Below the pieces are notes generated by a model. That model saw only the letters and a program-made list of their open reading frames with translations, was not told the DNA's origin and ran no database searches. 64,000 bases of DNA from CAIXSC01 sp046349855. Its GTDB lineage: Bacteria; Planctomycetota; Planctomycetia; Pirellulales; Pirellulaceae. A program made the position numbers and the translations under genes. The DNA is taken from positions 1 through 64,000 of the forward strand of contig JAXMBM010000004.1 of the NCBI GenBank assembly GCA_046349855.1, given 5' to 3'. This document shows, piece by piece, positions 36,357 through 46,520 of this stretch; within the stretch, counting starts at the first letter, position 1, and every line of letters begins with the position of its first letter.

Positions 36357-39300
36357 TCATTCCAAGGCAACCAGCAGGTCGCCGGTCTGCACGGGCGTTC
36401 CGGGTTTGACGTACAGCTGAGCCACCTTACCGTCGCGCTCGGCGTAAATCGTAGCTTCCATTTTCATCGCTTCGAGGCTCAGCAGCTTCTGCCCCTTGGC
36501 CACCTGATCACCGACCTGCACGGTCACCGTCACCACCATGCCGGGCATGGCGGCACCGATCTGCCGCGGGTCGGCCGGATCGGCCTTGGGACTGGCCTTG
36601 GTCGCCGGCTCCAGGCTGCGATCGACCACCGTGACATCGCGCGGCTGACCGTTAAGTTCGAAGAACACGGAACGCTGGCCGTCCGGATGGGGCTCGCCCA
36701 CGTTCATGAATTTGACGATCAGCGTCTTGCCCGGCTCGATGTCGATGGCGATCTCTTCCCCCGGCACTTGCCCGTAGAAGAAGACGGGAGTGGGCAGGTC
36801 GCTGGTATCCGAATAGCGCTGCTGATGGGCCACGAATTCGCGGAACACCTTGGGGTAGAGCACATACGAGAGGACGTCGCGGCGTGTCGGCTCGCGATGC
36901 AGAATCTCCCGCACTTCGCTCGCGGCCTGCGTGAAATCGATCGGAGGAAGCGATTCGCCCGGACGCCCCGCCATCACCGGACGACCGCGCATCACCCGCT
37001 CGATCACGGCCGGCGGGAAGCCACCCGGCGGCTGTCCCATGCGGCCGCCGATGAGATCAACGACCGATTCGGGAAACGCCAGTTCGCGCTCGCCACTGAG
37101 GATATCGTCGGCGGTCAGATTGTTGGCCACCATGAACAGGGCCATGTCGCCGACGGCCTTCGACGTGGGAGTGACCTTGACGATGTCGCCGAACAGGTCG
37201 TTCACCTCGGCGTACATGTGGCAGACATCGGGCCAGCGATCGGCGAGTCCCAGGGCGCCGGCCTGCTGGTGCAGGTTCGTGTACTGGCCACCGGGCATTT
37301 CGTGGTTGTAGAGGTCGGTGGTCGCCGGCACCATCTCACAATCAAACGGCTTGTAGAATTCGCGCACGGCCTGCCAGTAAACGGCCATCGAATCGAGGTC
37401 GGGACTGTGCAGCCCCGTGTCGCGATCGGTGAACTTGACGGCCTCGACCAGCGTGTTCAGGTTGGGTTGCGAGGTGCCTCCCGACATGGGAGCCATGGCG
37501 GCGTCAACCACGTCGACTCCCTGATCCGCGGCCTGCAGCAGCGACGCAGCCTGAATGCCCGCCGTGTCGTGCGTGTGGAAGTGGATCGGAATGCCGATCT
37601 CTTCCTTGAGCGCCTTGACCAGCCGGCGAGCGGCGTAGGGCTTGCACAACCCGGCCATGTCCTTGATCGCCAGGATATGAGCGCCCATCCGCTCCAGTTC
37701 CTTGGCCAGTTGCACGTAATACTGCAACGTGTACTTGTCGCGGTGTGGATTGAGGATGTCCCCCGAATAGCAGATCGCTGGCTCGCAGATGCCGTTGGTC
37801 TGCAGCACCGCGTCCATCGCCACGCGCATGTTGGGGATCCAGTTGAGCGCGTCGAAGATGCGGAAAATATCGATCCCCGCGGACGCCGCCTCCCGCACGA
37901 ACTCCTGGACCACGTTGTCGGGATAGTTCGTGTAGCCGACCGCGTTGGAGGCCCGAAGCAGCATCTGGAAAGGAATGTTGGGAATCCGCTCCCGCATGTC
38001 GGTCAGCCGCTTCCAGGGACACTCCTTGAGGAACCGCATCGCCGTATCGAACGTCGCGCCTCCCCACATCTCCAGCGAAAACAGGTTCGAACAGCGCCGC
38101 GCGTAGGCATCGGCAATTTCCAGCAGATCGTGCGAACGGAAACGGGTGGCCAGCAGCGACTGATGAGCATCACGGAATGTCGTGTCCGTCACGAACAGCG
38201 GACGTTCGTGCAGCAGCCAATGGGCAAACCGCTGCGGACCGAGCGCTTTGAGTTTGTCACGCAGCCCGGGAGGTACGGGCGAATACTTGTCGACCGACGG
38301 AACCGGAGCCGGTGAACGGCGTACGGCCTTGGGTCGATCCTTCACCAGCGGATTGCCGTTGACGATCACATCCCCCAGGTACGACAGCAGCCGCGTGGCC
38401 CGGTCGCGGCGTTTGGGCAGGCGGAACAGATCGGGAGTTTCGTCAATGAACCGTGTGGTGCAGCGACCGTCGAGAAACTGCGGGTGCGTGATCAGTTTGA
38501 TCAGGAAGGGAATGTTCGTCTTGACGCCGCGAATGCGGAATTCCTGCAGGCACCGCTCCATGCGGCGGGCCGCATCGATGAAGCGCCGGCCGCGCGCCGA
38601 CACCTTGACCAGCAACGAATCGTAAAACGGGTTGACGACCGCTCCGCTGAACGCGCTGCCGGCATCCAGCCGAATCCCCATCCCGCTGGCGGAACGGTAA
38701 TGGGCCACGCGGCCATAGTCGGGCATGAAGTTGTTCGCGGGATCCTCGGTCGTCACGCGGCATTGAATGGCAAAGCCGTGCGTGCGGATGTCGGCCTGCG
38801 ACGACAAGCCAATCTCCGGATCGGCCAGCGACACACCCTGAGCGACCAGAATCTGCGACTTGACGATGTCGATCCCGGTCACCTCTTCGGTCACCGTATG
38901 TTCGACTTGAATCCGCGGATTCACTTCGATGAAATAGTACTGGTTCGTGTCGCGGTCCAGCAGGAACTCGACCGTGCCCGCGTTCTCGTAGTGCACCGCT
39001 CGGCCAATGGCCAGCGCCGCTTCGCACAGGGCCAGCCGGATCGGCGGGTCGAGCTGCGGGGCCGGAGCAATCTCGACCACCTTCTGGTGCCGCCGCTGGA
39101 TCGAACAGTCGCGCTCCCACAGGTGCACCAGCTGCCCGTGCTTGTCGCCCAGCAACTGCACTTCGATATGGCTGGCGCGGGGAATGAACTTTTCGACGAA
39201 GATCTCCGGGCTGCCAAAGGCGGTCAGCGATTCGCGCTGAGCCTGCTCGAAGGCGCCGGCAAAATCGGCCTCTTCCCGGACCACGCGCATCCCACGGCCA

Positions 39301-39800
39301 CCACCCCCTTTGGCCGCTTTGAGAATCACGGGATAGCCGAGCTGACGGGCCAGGTGCAGCCCGTCGTCGACATGCCGCAACGACTCCTTGCTGCCACCCA
39401 GTACCGGGACCCCCACGCGCTGGGCCAGGTTGCGGGCGAACGTCTTGTCGCCCAGTTGCTCCAGCGCCTCGACCGACGGCCCGACGAACACAATGCCCGC
39501 TTTGGCGCATTCCCGCGCCAGTTCCGGGTTTTCCGACATGAAGCCATATCCCGGGTGAATCGCGTCCACCCCCTGCCGCTGGGCGAGCAGCACGATGCCG
39601 TGGACATCGAGATACGCTCGGATCGGCTCGCCGGGCTGCCCAATCAGATAGGCTTCGTCGGCCTTGAACCGATGGAGGGCGTAACGATCCTCATGGGTGT
39701 AAATCGCTACGGTCCGAATGCCCAGTTCGTGGGCGCTGCGAAACACGCGAATCGCAATTTCACTGCGATTGGCAACCAGCAGTTTCTTGATTTTTCTCAT
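36357..39800 (-). CDS. pyc: Pyruvate carboxylase, single-chain
   Basis: 1147 residues with the full domain order. The biotin carboxylase domain holds LLVANRSEIAIRVFR, the KAAKGGGGRGMR ATP loop and EVNPRIQVEHTVTEE. The carboxyltransferase domain follows from about residue 545 (DTTFRDAHQSLLATR, the AIKDMAG segment with the metal-site lysine, HFHTHDTAG). Next is a conserved allosteric/PC-OADA region (PGGQYTNLHQQA, DLFGDIVKVTPTSK). The C-terminal biotinyl domain has AMPGMV and EAMKME with the biotinylated Lys near residue 1112. It makes oxaloacetate from pyruvate and bicarbonate with ATP, replenishing the TCA cycle. The start is at the ATG (39800) before RKIKKLL. Confidence 0.96.
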   Translation of the reverse strand: MRKIKKLLVANRSEIAIRVFRSAHELGIRTVAIYTHEDRYALHRFKADEAYLIGQPGEPIRAYLDVHGIVLLAQRQGVDAIHPGYGFMSENPELARECAKAGIVFVGPSVEALEQLGDKTFARNLAQRVGVPVLGGSKESLRHVDDGLHLARQLGYPVILKAAKGGGGRGMRVVREEADFAGAFEQAQRESLTAFGSPEIFVEKFIPRASHIEVQLLGDKHGQLVHLWERDCSIQRRHQKVVEIAPAPQLDPPIRLALCEAALAIGRAVHYENAGTVEFLLDRDTNQYYFIEVNPRIQVEHTVTEEVTGIDIVKSQILVAQGVSLADPEIGLSSQADIRTHGFAIQCRVTTEDPANNFMPDYGRVAHYRSASGMGIRLDAGSAFSGAVVNPFYDSLLVKVSARGRRFIDAARRMERCLQEFRIRGVKTNIPFLIKLITHPQFLDGRCTTRFIDETPDLFRLPKRRDRATRLLSYLGDVIVNGNPLVKDRPKAVRRSPAPVPSVDKYSPVPPGLRDKLKALGPQRFAHWLLHERPLFVTDTTFRDAHQSLLATRFRSHDLLEIADAYARRCSNLFSLEMWGGATFDTAMRFLKECPWKRLTDMRERIPNIPFQMLLRASNAVGYTNYPDNVVQEFVREAASAGIDIFRIFDALNWIPNMRVAMDAVLQTNGICEPAICYSGDILNPHRDKYTLQYYVQLAKELERMGAHILAIKDMAGLCKPYAARRLVKALKEEIGIPIHFHTHDTAGIQAASLLQAADQGVDVVDAAMAPMSGGTSQPNLNTLVEAVKFTDRDTGLHSPDLDSMAVYWQAVREFYKPFDCEMVPATTDLYNHEMPGGQYTNLHQQAGALGLADRWPDVCHMYAEVNDLFGDIVKVTPTSKAVGDMALFMVANNLTADDILSGERELAFPESVVDLIGGRMGQPPGGFPPAVIERVMRGRPVMAGRPGESLPPIDFTQAASEVREILHREPTRRDVLSYVLYPKVFREFVAHQQRYSDTSDLPTPVFFYGQVPGEEIAIDIEPGKTLIVKFMNVGEPHPDGQRSVFFELNGQPRDVTVVDRSLEPATKASPKADPADPRQIGAAMPGMVVTVTVQVGDQVAKGQKLLSLEAMKMEATIYAERDGKVAQLYVKPGTPVQTGDLLVALE

Positions 39801-39883
39801 GACCCAAGTGTACAACGCCCGGAAATGACGAGAAGGGGCGGAACAGGTCTTTGCCTCCCCCCGGATCGGGCGGACGAGGTGGG

Positions 39884-41359
39884 TCAGGCGAGGATCCGGC
39901 GGAATACCTCGCCTTCGTTCAGGGTGGCGCGTTCCGGCCGCCCTTTGTGGAGGTACACCAGCTGCACCGGGTCGATCCCCAGGAGGTAGAGGATCGTGGC
40001 ATGAAGGTCATGCACATGCACTCGGTGCTCCACCGCGTGCAGACCGATTTCGTCCGTCTGTCCTACCGCCTGTCCGCCACGTACCCCGCCGCCTGCCAGC
40101 CACATCGTAAAGCCATAGGGATTGTGGTCCCGGCCATCCCCCTTTTCGCTCATCGGCGTCCGGCCGAATTCGCCACCCCAGACGACAAGCGTTTCGTCGA
40201 GCAGCCCGCGGCGCTTGAGGTCCTGGAGCAACCCGGCCACCGGCTTGTCGGACGCCAGGCAGTTTTCGGTGTGGTTTTTCTCGATGTTGGAATGCGCATC
40301 CCAGCGGCTTCCCGAACCGTGATACAGCTGCACAAACCGCACGCCGCGCTCCACCAGCCGGCGAGCCAGCAGGCACTGGCGGCCAAAGTCGGCGGTTTCT
40401 TTCTGGTCGAGTCCATACAGGGATTGGGTCTCGGCCGTTTCCTGGGACAGGTCCACCGTCCCGGGGGCCTCGGCCTGCATGCGGAAAGCCAGCTCATAGC
40501 TCTGGATTCGCGCATCGAGTTCACTCTGATCGATCCGCTGCGCCGCGTGCCGGCGGTTGACTCGATCGAGCAGTCCGAGTTTCGCCTCCTGACGCTGCGG
40601 GAGAATCTCTTTCGGTGGGCGGAGAAACGGGATCGGTTCCTGGCCGCCACGCATGGCGGTCCCCTGGTACACGGCCGGCATGAAACCGGCTCCCCAGTTC
40701 CGCGGACCGTTGATCACCTTACCGGGATTGTCCTCCAGTACCACGAAAGCCGGCAGATTCCGGTTTTCGCTCCCCAGCCCGTAACTCACCCAGGCTCCCA
40801 GCGATGGTCGCCCCGCCAGGATCGAGCCCGTATTCATCTGGCAGACGCCGTTCGAGTGGTTCAGGCCATCGGCCCAACACGACCGCACGACGCACAGGTC
40901 GTCGGCGCAGGTCGAGAGATGCGGCAGCCAGTCGCTGATCCACAGCCCCGACTGGCCATGCTGCTGCCACTTGCGTTTGGACGCCAGCAGCGGTGCGTCA
41001 TACTCGCCCATCGGTGTAATCACCGGACCGAAACTCTCCGGTAACGGCTTACCTGCCAGAGCGGTTAACTGCGGCTTGGGATCGAACAGGTCGATGTGAC
41101 TCGGTCCCCCCTCGAGGAACACGAAAATCACGCTTTTCGCTCGGGGTCGATGGTGCGGAACGCGCGCGGTACCGCCGCTCGCCGGCGCCGCGGATGGCTC
41201 GCCCGCGTCGGCCGCTCGAGCCCAGGTCGGCAGCATGCCGGCCAGAGCGACCGCCCCAAAGCCGGCCCCGCCACGCAACAGGAACTCACGGCGCTGCTGC
41301 ACCCACGCGGCGTCGGCCGCCGCAGCCTGGGTCCGGGGGAAGGAGCGGTCAGTCGACAT
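39884..41359 (-). CDS. DUF1501 family secreted protein
   Basis: A 491-residue protein with a Tat-type leader (QQRREFLLRGGAGFGAVALAG). DUF1501 hallmarks include SVIFVFLEGGPSHIDLFDPK, a GNRNLPAFVVLEDNPG-like segment, ARRLVERGVRFVQLYHGSG, WDAHSNIEKNH, DETLVVWGGEFGRTPMSEKG and GRDHNPYGFTMWLAGGG. The fold is related to alkaline-phosphatase/sulfatase superfamily proteins, but function is unproven. It follows the DUF1549/DUF1553 gene with an 11-base overlap, the standard planctomycete pairing. The ATG at 41359 fits the leader. Confidence 0.9.
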   Translation of the reverse strand: MSTDRSFPRTQAAAADAAWVQQRREFLLRGGAGFGAVALAGMLPTWARAADAGEPSAAPASGGTARVPHHRPRAKSVIFVFLEGGPSHIDLFDPKPQLTALAGKPLPESFGPVITPMGEYDAPLLASKRKWQQHGQSGLWISDWLPHLSTCADDLCVVRSCWADGLNHSNGVCQMNTGSILAGRPSLGAWVSYGLGSENRNLPAFVVLEDNPGKVINGPRNWGAGFMPAVYQGTAMRGGQEPIPFLRPPKEILPQRQEAKLGLLDRVNRRHAAQRIDQSELDARIQSYELAFRMQAEAPGTVDLSQETAETQSLYGLDQKETADFGRQCLLARRLVERGVRFVQLYHGSGSRWDAHSNIEKNHTENCLASDKPVAGLLQDLKRRGLLDETLVVWGGEFGRTPMSEKGDGRDHNPYGFTMWLAGGGVRGGQAVGQTDEIGLHAVEHRVHVHDLHATILYLLGIDPVQLVYLHKGRPERATLNEGEVFRRILA

Positions 41360-43814
41360 AGAGGAACTCGTTGGAATTGAGTAACACGTGGCACAGATCC
41401 TGCCAGGCCGTGCCGTTGGCGGACGGACCAGCGGCGCGGGACTGACCCAGGAAGTCAAGTGCCTCCTGGACTTCGTCCGACGAAGGGCGGCGAGCCAAGA
41501 CCCAGGCGTACAACTGTTCGACCCCGGCTCGATCCTCCGACAGCGACAACGTGTGCAGGCGGGCCGCCAACGCCCCGGCCCGTGCCAGGGAATAGGGTCC
41601 GTTGATCATCAACAGCGCCTGGTTCGGCGTGGTGGTGACGTTGCGTTCGGCCGTACTCACGATGTGGTCCGGCGCATCGAAGGCGTCGAGCAGCGGCTCG
41701 CGCGTATTGCGCAACACCCGCGTGTAGACGGTCCGCCGCGGTTGATTCCATTCCACGGCCGGTCCACCCGCCGCAAGATTCAGTTCGCCAGTCACCGCCA
41801 GAAGTGAGTCGCGTACCTGCTCGGCACTCAACCGCGTCACATTCATCCGCCACCACCAGCGATTCTCCGGATCGATCTGCCGGCCAGCCGCCGTCTCGGG
41901 AACCAAGGACGCGCGCCGGTAGGTGGCCGAGGTGACGAGCTGCCTCTGCACAGGTTTGAGGTGCCAGTCGTGTTCCACCAGGGTTGCGGCGAGCCAGTCG
42001 AGTAGCGCGGGGTGCGTCGGCGGTTCGCCCAGCCGACCAAAATCGCTGGCCGTGCGCACCAGCCCCCGACCGAAATGCTGCTGCCACAGTCGATTGACGA
42101 TCACGCGACCGGTGAGCGGATGGTCGGGGCGCGTGATCCAGCGGGCGAGGGCCAGCCGGCGTCCCGTGGTGGTCCCGGTGGGCGGGGGCGGAATCGAAGC
42201 GTCACTCGGGTCGAGCACGCTGAGATAACCTGGCGGAATCGGCTCGGTGTGCCGGGTCCCCTGGATCCAGGTCGGCGGTGCCGCGGGACCGACATCGGTC
42301 GCGGCCTGAGCAACCGGCAGCGACGCGGGACGATCCACATCGTACTCGGCCAGCCGTTGCTGCAAGTCCTGCCAGCGGCGCTTCAGGTCGTCCTTGAGCT
42401 TGGTCTCCATTTTGACGTTCTTCTGCTCCAGCAGTACCTGACGATTCGCCAGATCCGCCAGCTGATGTTCGAACGGATCCCGATCCGCCGGCGCCTTTCG
42501 CAGCATCGGCCGCACATCCTTGGGGAACTTGTCGATCGCGGCCGCCGCGATCCGGCCGCGCACTTCGGCCTCGAGCGCCGTCAGTTCCCGCCGCAATTCG
42601 GCCGTCTTCAATTCCCAGTCGGCCGAGCGCTCCTGGTAGGCCGCGAGCTCCGCGGGAGCCGCCACCGGCAGGTCGTCGCGCGGATGCAGAGCCGCAAAAA
42701 ATGCCTGAAAGCGATAGTAGTCCCGCTGCAACAGCGGATCGTACTTGTGGTCGTGGCACCGGGCACAACTCAACCCCATCGCCAGAAATACGTCTGCGGT
42801 GACATCGGTGACATCGTTCAGAATATTGTGCCACTGGCTGCGCACGTCCCGCTGGTTGTACTCGTACATCCAGTGCCGCAGGTAACCGGTCGCGACCAGC
42901 GCTTCCGGGTCGCCCGGAGCCAACTCGTCCCCGGCCAACTGTTCCTGGACAAAACGGTCGTACGGCTTGTCGGCGTTGAAGGCGGCGACCACGTAATCCC
43001 GGTATCGCCACGCCGTGGGGCGATAGTCGTCCTGCTTGAAACCGTCCGACTCGGCATAGCGGACCAGGTCGAGCCAATGCCGAGCCCAGCGCTCCCCATG
43101 CCGCGGATCGGCCAGCAGACGGTCCACTTGCCGCTCATAGGCGTCGGGGGACGAATCGGCACAGAAGTCCTCGACCTCGGCTGCCGACGGTGGCAACCCG
43201 AGGAGATCGAAATAGAGTCGTCGCAGCAGCGTCCGGCGGTCGGCCTCCGGCGCGGGGGGCAGGCCGGCAGCCTGGAGCCGCTCGAGGATAAAAGCGTCGG
43301 GGCCGCCACGAGCCTCGGACGTCGGCTGCGAAAGGGGCGGAAGAGGACGCACCACCGGGCGGAAGGCCCAGTATCCGCGATCTTCATCGGTGATCGTTCG
43401 GCGGGACCGCGGACCCGCCAGAATGGTCCGTTCCGCCTCCGGCCAGGGGGCGCCGCGCCGCACCCACTCGGTGAGCGCCGCGATTTCAGCGTCCGCCAGC
43501 CGCGTTTCCGGAGGCATGGCCAGCGAGGCGTGATTCACGGCCTCGATCAGCAGGCTTTCCTCCGGCCGTCCAGGAACGATGGCGGGCCCCGATTCGCCGC
43601 CCTTCAAGAGAGCCGCCCGGGAATCGAGACGGAGTTCGCCCCGCTGCTTTTTCGGCCCATGGCAATGGAGGCATTGCTGGGCCAGCAAGGGGCGGATCTG
43701 ACTTTCGAAGAACCGCAGCTCGTCGGCCTCCTCGGCCACCGCTCCCCCCGCCACCAGAAGCAGCGTCAGGCAACTGCAGGTCCCGAGCCAGTTCGGTCGC
43801 AGGAATCGGTTCAC
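41349..43814 (-). CDS. PSD1-type cytochrome protein (DUF1549/DUF1553)
   Basis: 821 residues. A signal peptide (LGTCSCLTLLLVAGGAVAEE) is followed by a cytochrome c-like domain with CLHCH (heme motif CxxCH; FFESQIRPLLAQQC before it and GPAIVPGRPEESLL after). The DUF1549 domain contains DAFILERLQAAGL, LYFDLLGLPPSAAEVE, RYAESDGFKQDD and ARCHDHKYDPL. The DUF1553 domain contains GRVIVNRLWQQHFGRGLV, SDFGRLGEPPTHPALLDWLA and TPNQALLMINGP. This family is hugely expanded in planctomycetes; its electron-transfer role is inferred. The GTG start at 43814 has GGGGAGA eight bases upstream. Confidence 0.9.
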   Translation of the reverse strand: MNRFLRPNWLGTCSCLTLLLVAGGAVAEEADELRFFESQIRPLLAQQCLHCHGPKKQRGELRLDSRAALLKGGESGPAIVPGRPEESLLIEAVNHASLAMPPETRLADAEIAALTEWVRRGAPWPEAERTILAGPRSRRTITDEDRGYWAFRPVVRPLPPLSQPTSEARGGPDAFILERLQAAGLPPAPEADRRTLLRRLYFDLLGLPPSAAEVEDFCADSSPDAYERQVDRLLADPRHGERWARHWLDLVRYAESDGFKQDDYRPTAWRYRDYVVAAFNADKPYDRFVQEQLAGDELAPGDPEALVATGYLRHWMYEYNQRDVRSQWHNILNDVTDVTADVFLAMGLSCARCHDHKYDPLLQRDYYRFQAFFAALHPRDDLPVAAPAELAAYQERSADWELKTAELRRELTALEAEVRGRIAAAAIDKFPKDVRPMLRKAPADRDPFEHQLADLANRQVLLEQKNVKMETKLKDDLKRRWQDLQQRLAEYDVDRPASLPVAQAATDVGPAAPPTWIQGTRHTEPIPPGYLSVLDPSDASIPPPPTGTTTGRRLALARWITRPDHPLTGRVIVNRLWQQHFGRGLVRTASDFGRLGEPPTHPALLDWLAATLVEHDWHLKPVQRQLVTSATYRRASLVPETAAGRQIDPENRWWWRMNVTRLSAEQVRDSLLAVTGELNLAAGGPAVEWNQPRRTVYTRVLRNTREPLLDAFDAPDHIVSTAERNVTTTPNQALLMINGPYSLARAGALAARLHTLSLSEDRAGVEQLYAWVLARRPSSDEVQEALDFLGQSRAAGPSANGTAWQDLCHVLLNSNEFLYVD

Positions 43815-43875
43815 GTCGCTGATCTCCCCTCGCGCGCGGTAATTCCCTCCAGAGTAACGGTTGCCGCCGCCAGCT

Positions 43876-45000
43876 TCAACGCGCGCCACCCGAGAACCGG
43901 CGGAGCGCGTCGCGGTTGAGTTCGATCCCCAGGCCTGGGGTCGTGGGGATGGTCAAGTAACCTTCGGCATCCAGTTGGAAGGGGGCCGTAATGATCTCGT
44001 CGATATACGGCGCCGGCGTCAGATACTCGACGTACTTCGCCACCGGCAGGGCCGCGGCCAGGTGGAGATCGGCTGCCAGCCCGATGGCCGTGTTCCAGCC
44101 GTGGCTGACAAATTGAATGTTGTGGTCGTAGGCCATCCAGGCAATGCGACGGGCTTCGGTGAGTCCACCGCATTTCGTGGCATCGGGCTGGACGATATCG
44201 AGTGCCCCCCGCTCGATCCACGGCTGGAACGACTGCCGCCGCGTGAGGACCTCGCCACCCGTGATCGGGATCGGCGAAACGTTCCTCAGCCGGATAAACC
44301 CTTCGATGTCGTCGGGTGGCAAGGCCTCTTCGAACCAGCCGATCTGGTAGTCGGCCAGCATTTCGGCCGTGCGTTTGGCCCATTTGTAGCCGTGCGGCCA
44401 GAATTGCTCGCTCCCTCCGGCGTCCACCAGGAGGTCGATCCCCGGTCCGGCCGCGTCCCGCGCCGTGCGGACCAGCAGTTCGTCGAAGGCCGCATCCCGG
44501 CGGCCAAACGGACGCCAGCCGAGCTTGATGGCGCGAAAGCCTCGAGCGGCAACCGAGCGGATCCGGTCCGCGAGCGGTCCCGGTTCGTCAAATAAGATCG
44601 ACGCATAGGGTCGGATCCGCGAACGGTAGCAGCCACCCAGCAGGCGCGAGACCGGTTGACCGCAGATCTTGCCGAACAGGTCCCAGAGGGCGATGTCGAT
44701 GCCCGAGATGACGTGTTCGAGCGTTCCGCCTCGTCCCTGCCAGAAGACACTCTGGCGGAGTTTCTCGCTGACCCGCTCGGGCTCGTTCGCGGACTCCCCT
44801 TCCCAGTGCTGTCGCAGCGTCTCGACGCCCGCGAAGACGAGCCCCGAATTCGTGAAGACACTGCCGATCCCGCTGAGTCCCTCGTCCGTGAGTACCTCGA
44901 CGAGAGCGTGCAGGTCATCCTCGGGTTCGTGACCTGCGGGCCACCCTCCATCGACGGTGCCGCCGAGTAATCGGTGGACGCGAATCTCGCGGATCTTCAT
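43876..45000 (-). CDS. Mandelate racemase/muconate lactonizing (enolase superfamily) enzyme
   Basis: A 374-residue enolase-superfamily protein, probably a sugar acid dehydratase. The N-terminal capping domain starts KIREIRVHRLLGG. The barrel has GFRAIKLGW (Lys-x-Gly where many relatives have KxK), DLLVDAGG (metal Asp), WFEEALPPDD (metal Glu), ITGGEVLTRR (third ligand Glu), DIVQPDATKCGG, and VSHGWNTAIG with the catalytic-type His. The ALPVAKYVEYL segment near the end is also typical. The substrate cannot be assigned. The ATG at 45000 is chosen because KIREIRV is the domain start. It lies about 60 bp upstream of the DUF1549 gene, same strand, possibly one transcript. Confidence 0.85.
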   Translation of the reverse strand: MKIREIRVHRLLGGTVDGGWPAGHEPEDDLHALVEVLTDEGLSGIGSVFTNSGLVFAGVETLRQHWEGESANEPERVSEKLRQSVFWQGRGGTLEHVISGIDIALWDLFGKICGQPVSRLLGGCYRSRIRPYASILFDEPGPLADRIRSVAARGFRAIKLGWRPFGRRDAAFDELLVRTARDAAGPGIDLLVDAGGSEQFWPHGYKWAKRTAEMLADYQIGWFEEALPPDDIEGFIRLRNVSPIPITGGEVLTRRQSFQPWIERGALDIVQPDATKCGGLTEARRIAWMAYDHNIQFVSHGWNTAIGLAADLHLAAALPVAKYVEYLTPAPYIDEIITAPFQLDAEGYLTIPTTPGLGIELNRDALRRFSGGAR

Positions 45001-45690
45001 GGCCCCGGTTCCTGAACGCTGAGTACGTGGCAAGTCGGAAGTTTCTGCTGCAGGCATCACGGTACGCCGAAGGGCCGACGGACTGCAAGCTGAGCCGGGA
45101 GAGGCACCGGCGTGACTCGCCACTCGGCGACAACTTTCGGAAGAACGACGCCCTTAGATGAGCGCATCGCCGCAGAAACGGCTTGAATCGCGAATGTCAG
45201 GAAAAAATAGCGGCATTTCTCGGAAAAACATGCGGGGTCAGCGACGGAGGAAAATAGTTTTTCCACCCGCTGTAAGAGGGGGATTTCAGAGGGGGAATGC
45301 GAGGGAACAAGGCATGGCGAGATCGCGAGTTGCGCGCGAGCCGTGGGAGGTTGTGTTTGATAAGAGAAAAAATCCGGAAATGCCTGTAAAGGGAAATTGG
45401 CCCGAATATTTTCCCCAGCTTCACACGACGGGGCTTGTGAGCGGGGCGTTGATGCGGAAAATCCCGCCTGCCTCAGGACAACTCCCAGTCGGCGGCCGGC
45501 CCCGCAGTGGGTCGAGCCGCGGACAAAACAGGTTGGTGACAGGTACGGATGCCACGCTGGACGAAGGATCGCCCGCTGACCTGCATGGATCGGATTTGGG
45601 TGAAGGTCGGCAGCGCGGTGGCGGCGAACTGGTTCGCGTGGATCGCGACCGACCGACGTGTGTGGTTCTGTTGTGTCACGGAGGTAAAGG
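45001..45690. other. Intergenic region with AT-richer island
   Basis: About 690 bp between divergent genes. From about 45175 to 45460 the base composition is clearly richer in A and T than the rest of the window, with several A-runs (GGAAAAAATAG, GGAAAAACATG, GAGAAAAAATCC). I see no convincing gene, RNA or operator. The promoters of the enolase-superfamily gene and the CAP gene should lie here. Confidence 0.4.
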
Positions 45691-46461
45691 ATGAGGAGTG
45701 TTTTCGTAGCAGTCGCATTATTGACGGCCCAGGCGGTTTGGGGCCAGGAACAAGCGACTCCCAGTGCAGAGCAGCCGGTTCAGCCCAAGGCACCGGCAGC
45801 GGCGGCGGCCCCCGAGGGTCAGCCGCAGGTCGTCAACAAGCCAGTGATCAGCGACGCCGACCTGGCGGCAGCTGGCAGGAGTGAGCAAGCGGTTCCGTTG
45901 CATCGGCATCCCACGCTGTTGCGGATGTTGTTGCGGAACAACCAGGTTCGTGGGGGAGTGGGATTGCGCGGGCATCGCCTGCATCCGGCGCTCGCCCGGG
46001 CGGCCCAGGACCACGCCAACTACATGGCGCGGACTCGGGATTTCAGCCACTACAGCAATCTCGGGCCGTCGGGCCGTGCCCAGAAGTACGGCTATCCGTC
46101 CGGGGTGCTTGAAAACATCGCCTACGGCTATCCGTCGATTGATGCGGCCTTCACGGGCTGGCAGAACAGCGGTGGGCACTGGGCCAACATGTCGAGCCAC
46201 ACCGCGGATGCCGGCTTTGGCTATGCGGTGAGTGCCGACGGGACCGCCTATTGGGTCGCGGTCTACGGCAATTCGCCGGTCAGTGACGAAGCGGTGGTCG
46301 ACGGCGAGTCGGCTCCAGGCGAAGCGTCGGACGCGGCTGCGGATCCGGCACCGCCGGGAGCTCCGGCAGCGGCTGCGGCCGCCGAGCAGAATGCTCCGGC
46401 GCCGACGGCGACCTATTCGGGGAATTCCGGGCGTCGCCGCCTGATTTTCCGCAATCGCTAA
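45691..46461 (+). CDS. Secreted CAP-domain (SCP/PR1-like) protein
   Basis: 256 residues. It begins with a signal peptide (RSVFVAVALLTAQAVWGQ) and an Ala/Pro-rich linker. The CAP domain shows LHPALARAAQDHANYMARTR, DFSHYSNLG, YPSGVLENIAYGY, AAFTGWQNSGGHWANM and a GFGYAVSADG-YWVAVYG end. The two His and two Glu-like positions of CAP cavities (HANYM, GHW, ENIA) are present. The C-terminus is an Ala/Pro tail ending RRRLIFRNR. Bacterial CAP proteins are of uncertain function (adhesion, lipid or metal binding). GGAGGT sits six bases before the ATG. A strong terminator follows. Confidence 0.88.
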   Translation: MRSVFVAVALLTAQAVWGQEQATPSAEQPVQPKAPAAAAAPEGQPQVVNKPVISDADLAAAGRSEQAVPLHRHPTLLRMLLRNNQVRGGVGLRGHRLHPALARAAQDHANYMARTRDFSHYSNLGPSGRAQKYGYPSGVLENIAYGYPSIDAAFTGWQNSGGHWANMSSHTADAGFGYAVSADGTAYWVAVYGNSPVSDEAVVDGESAPGEASDAAADPAPPGAPAAAAAAEQNAPAPTATYSGNSGRRRLIFRNR

Positions 46462-46520
46462 GCGGTCGTTCGCGCCAGGGGGGCGCATTCGGCAGCGGAT
46501 AACGCGGGAGTTGCTTGAGG

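Noticed and set aside
36132..38315. A 727-codon open frame on the plus strand opposite pyc
   Set aside because: It mirrors pyruvate carboxylase codons; no independent motif or ribosome-binding site.
42012..43919. Long plus-strand frame opposite the DUF1549 gene
   Set aside because: Antisense shadow of an intact cytochrome-type gene.
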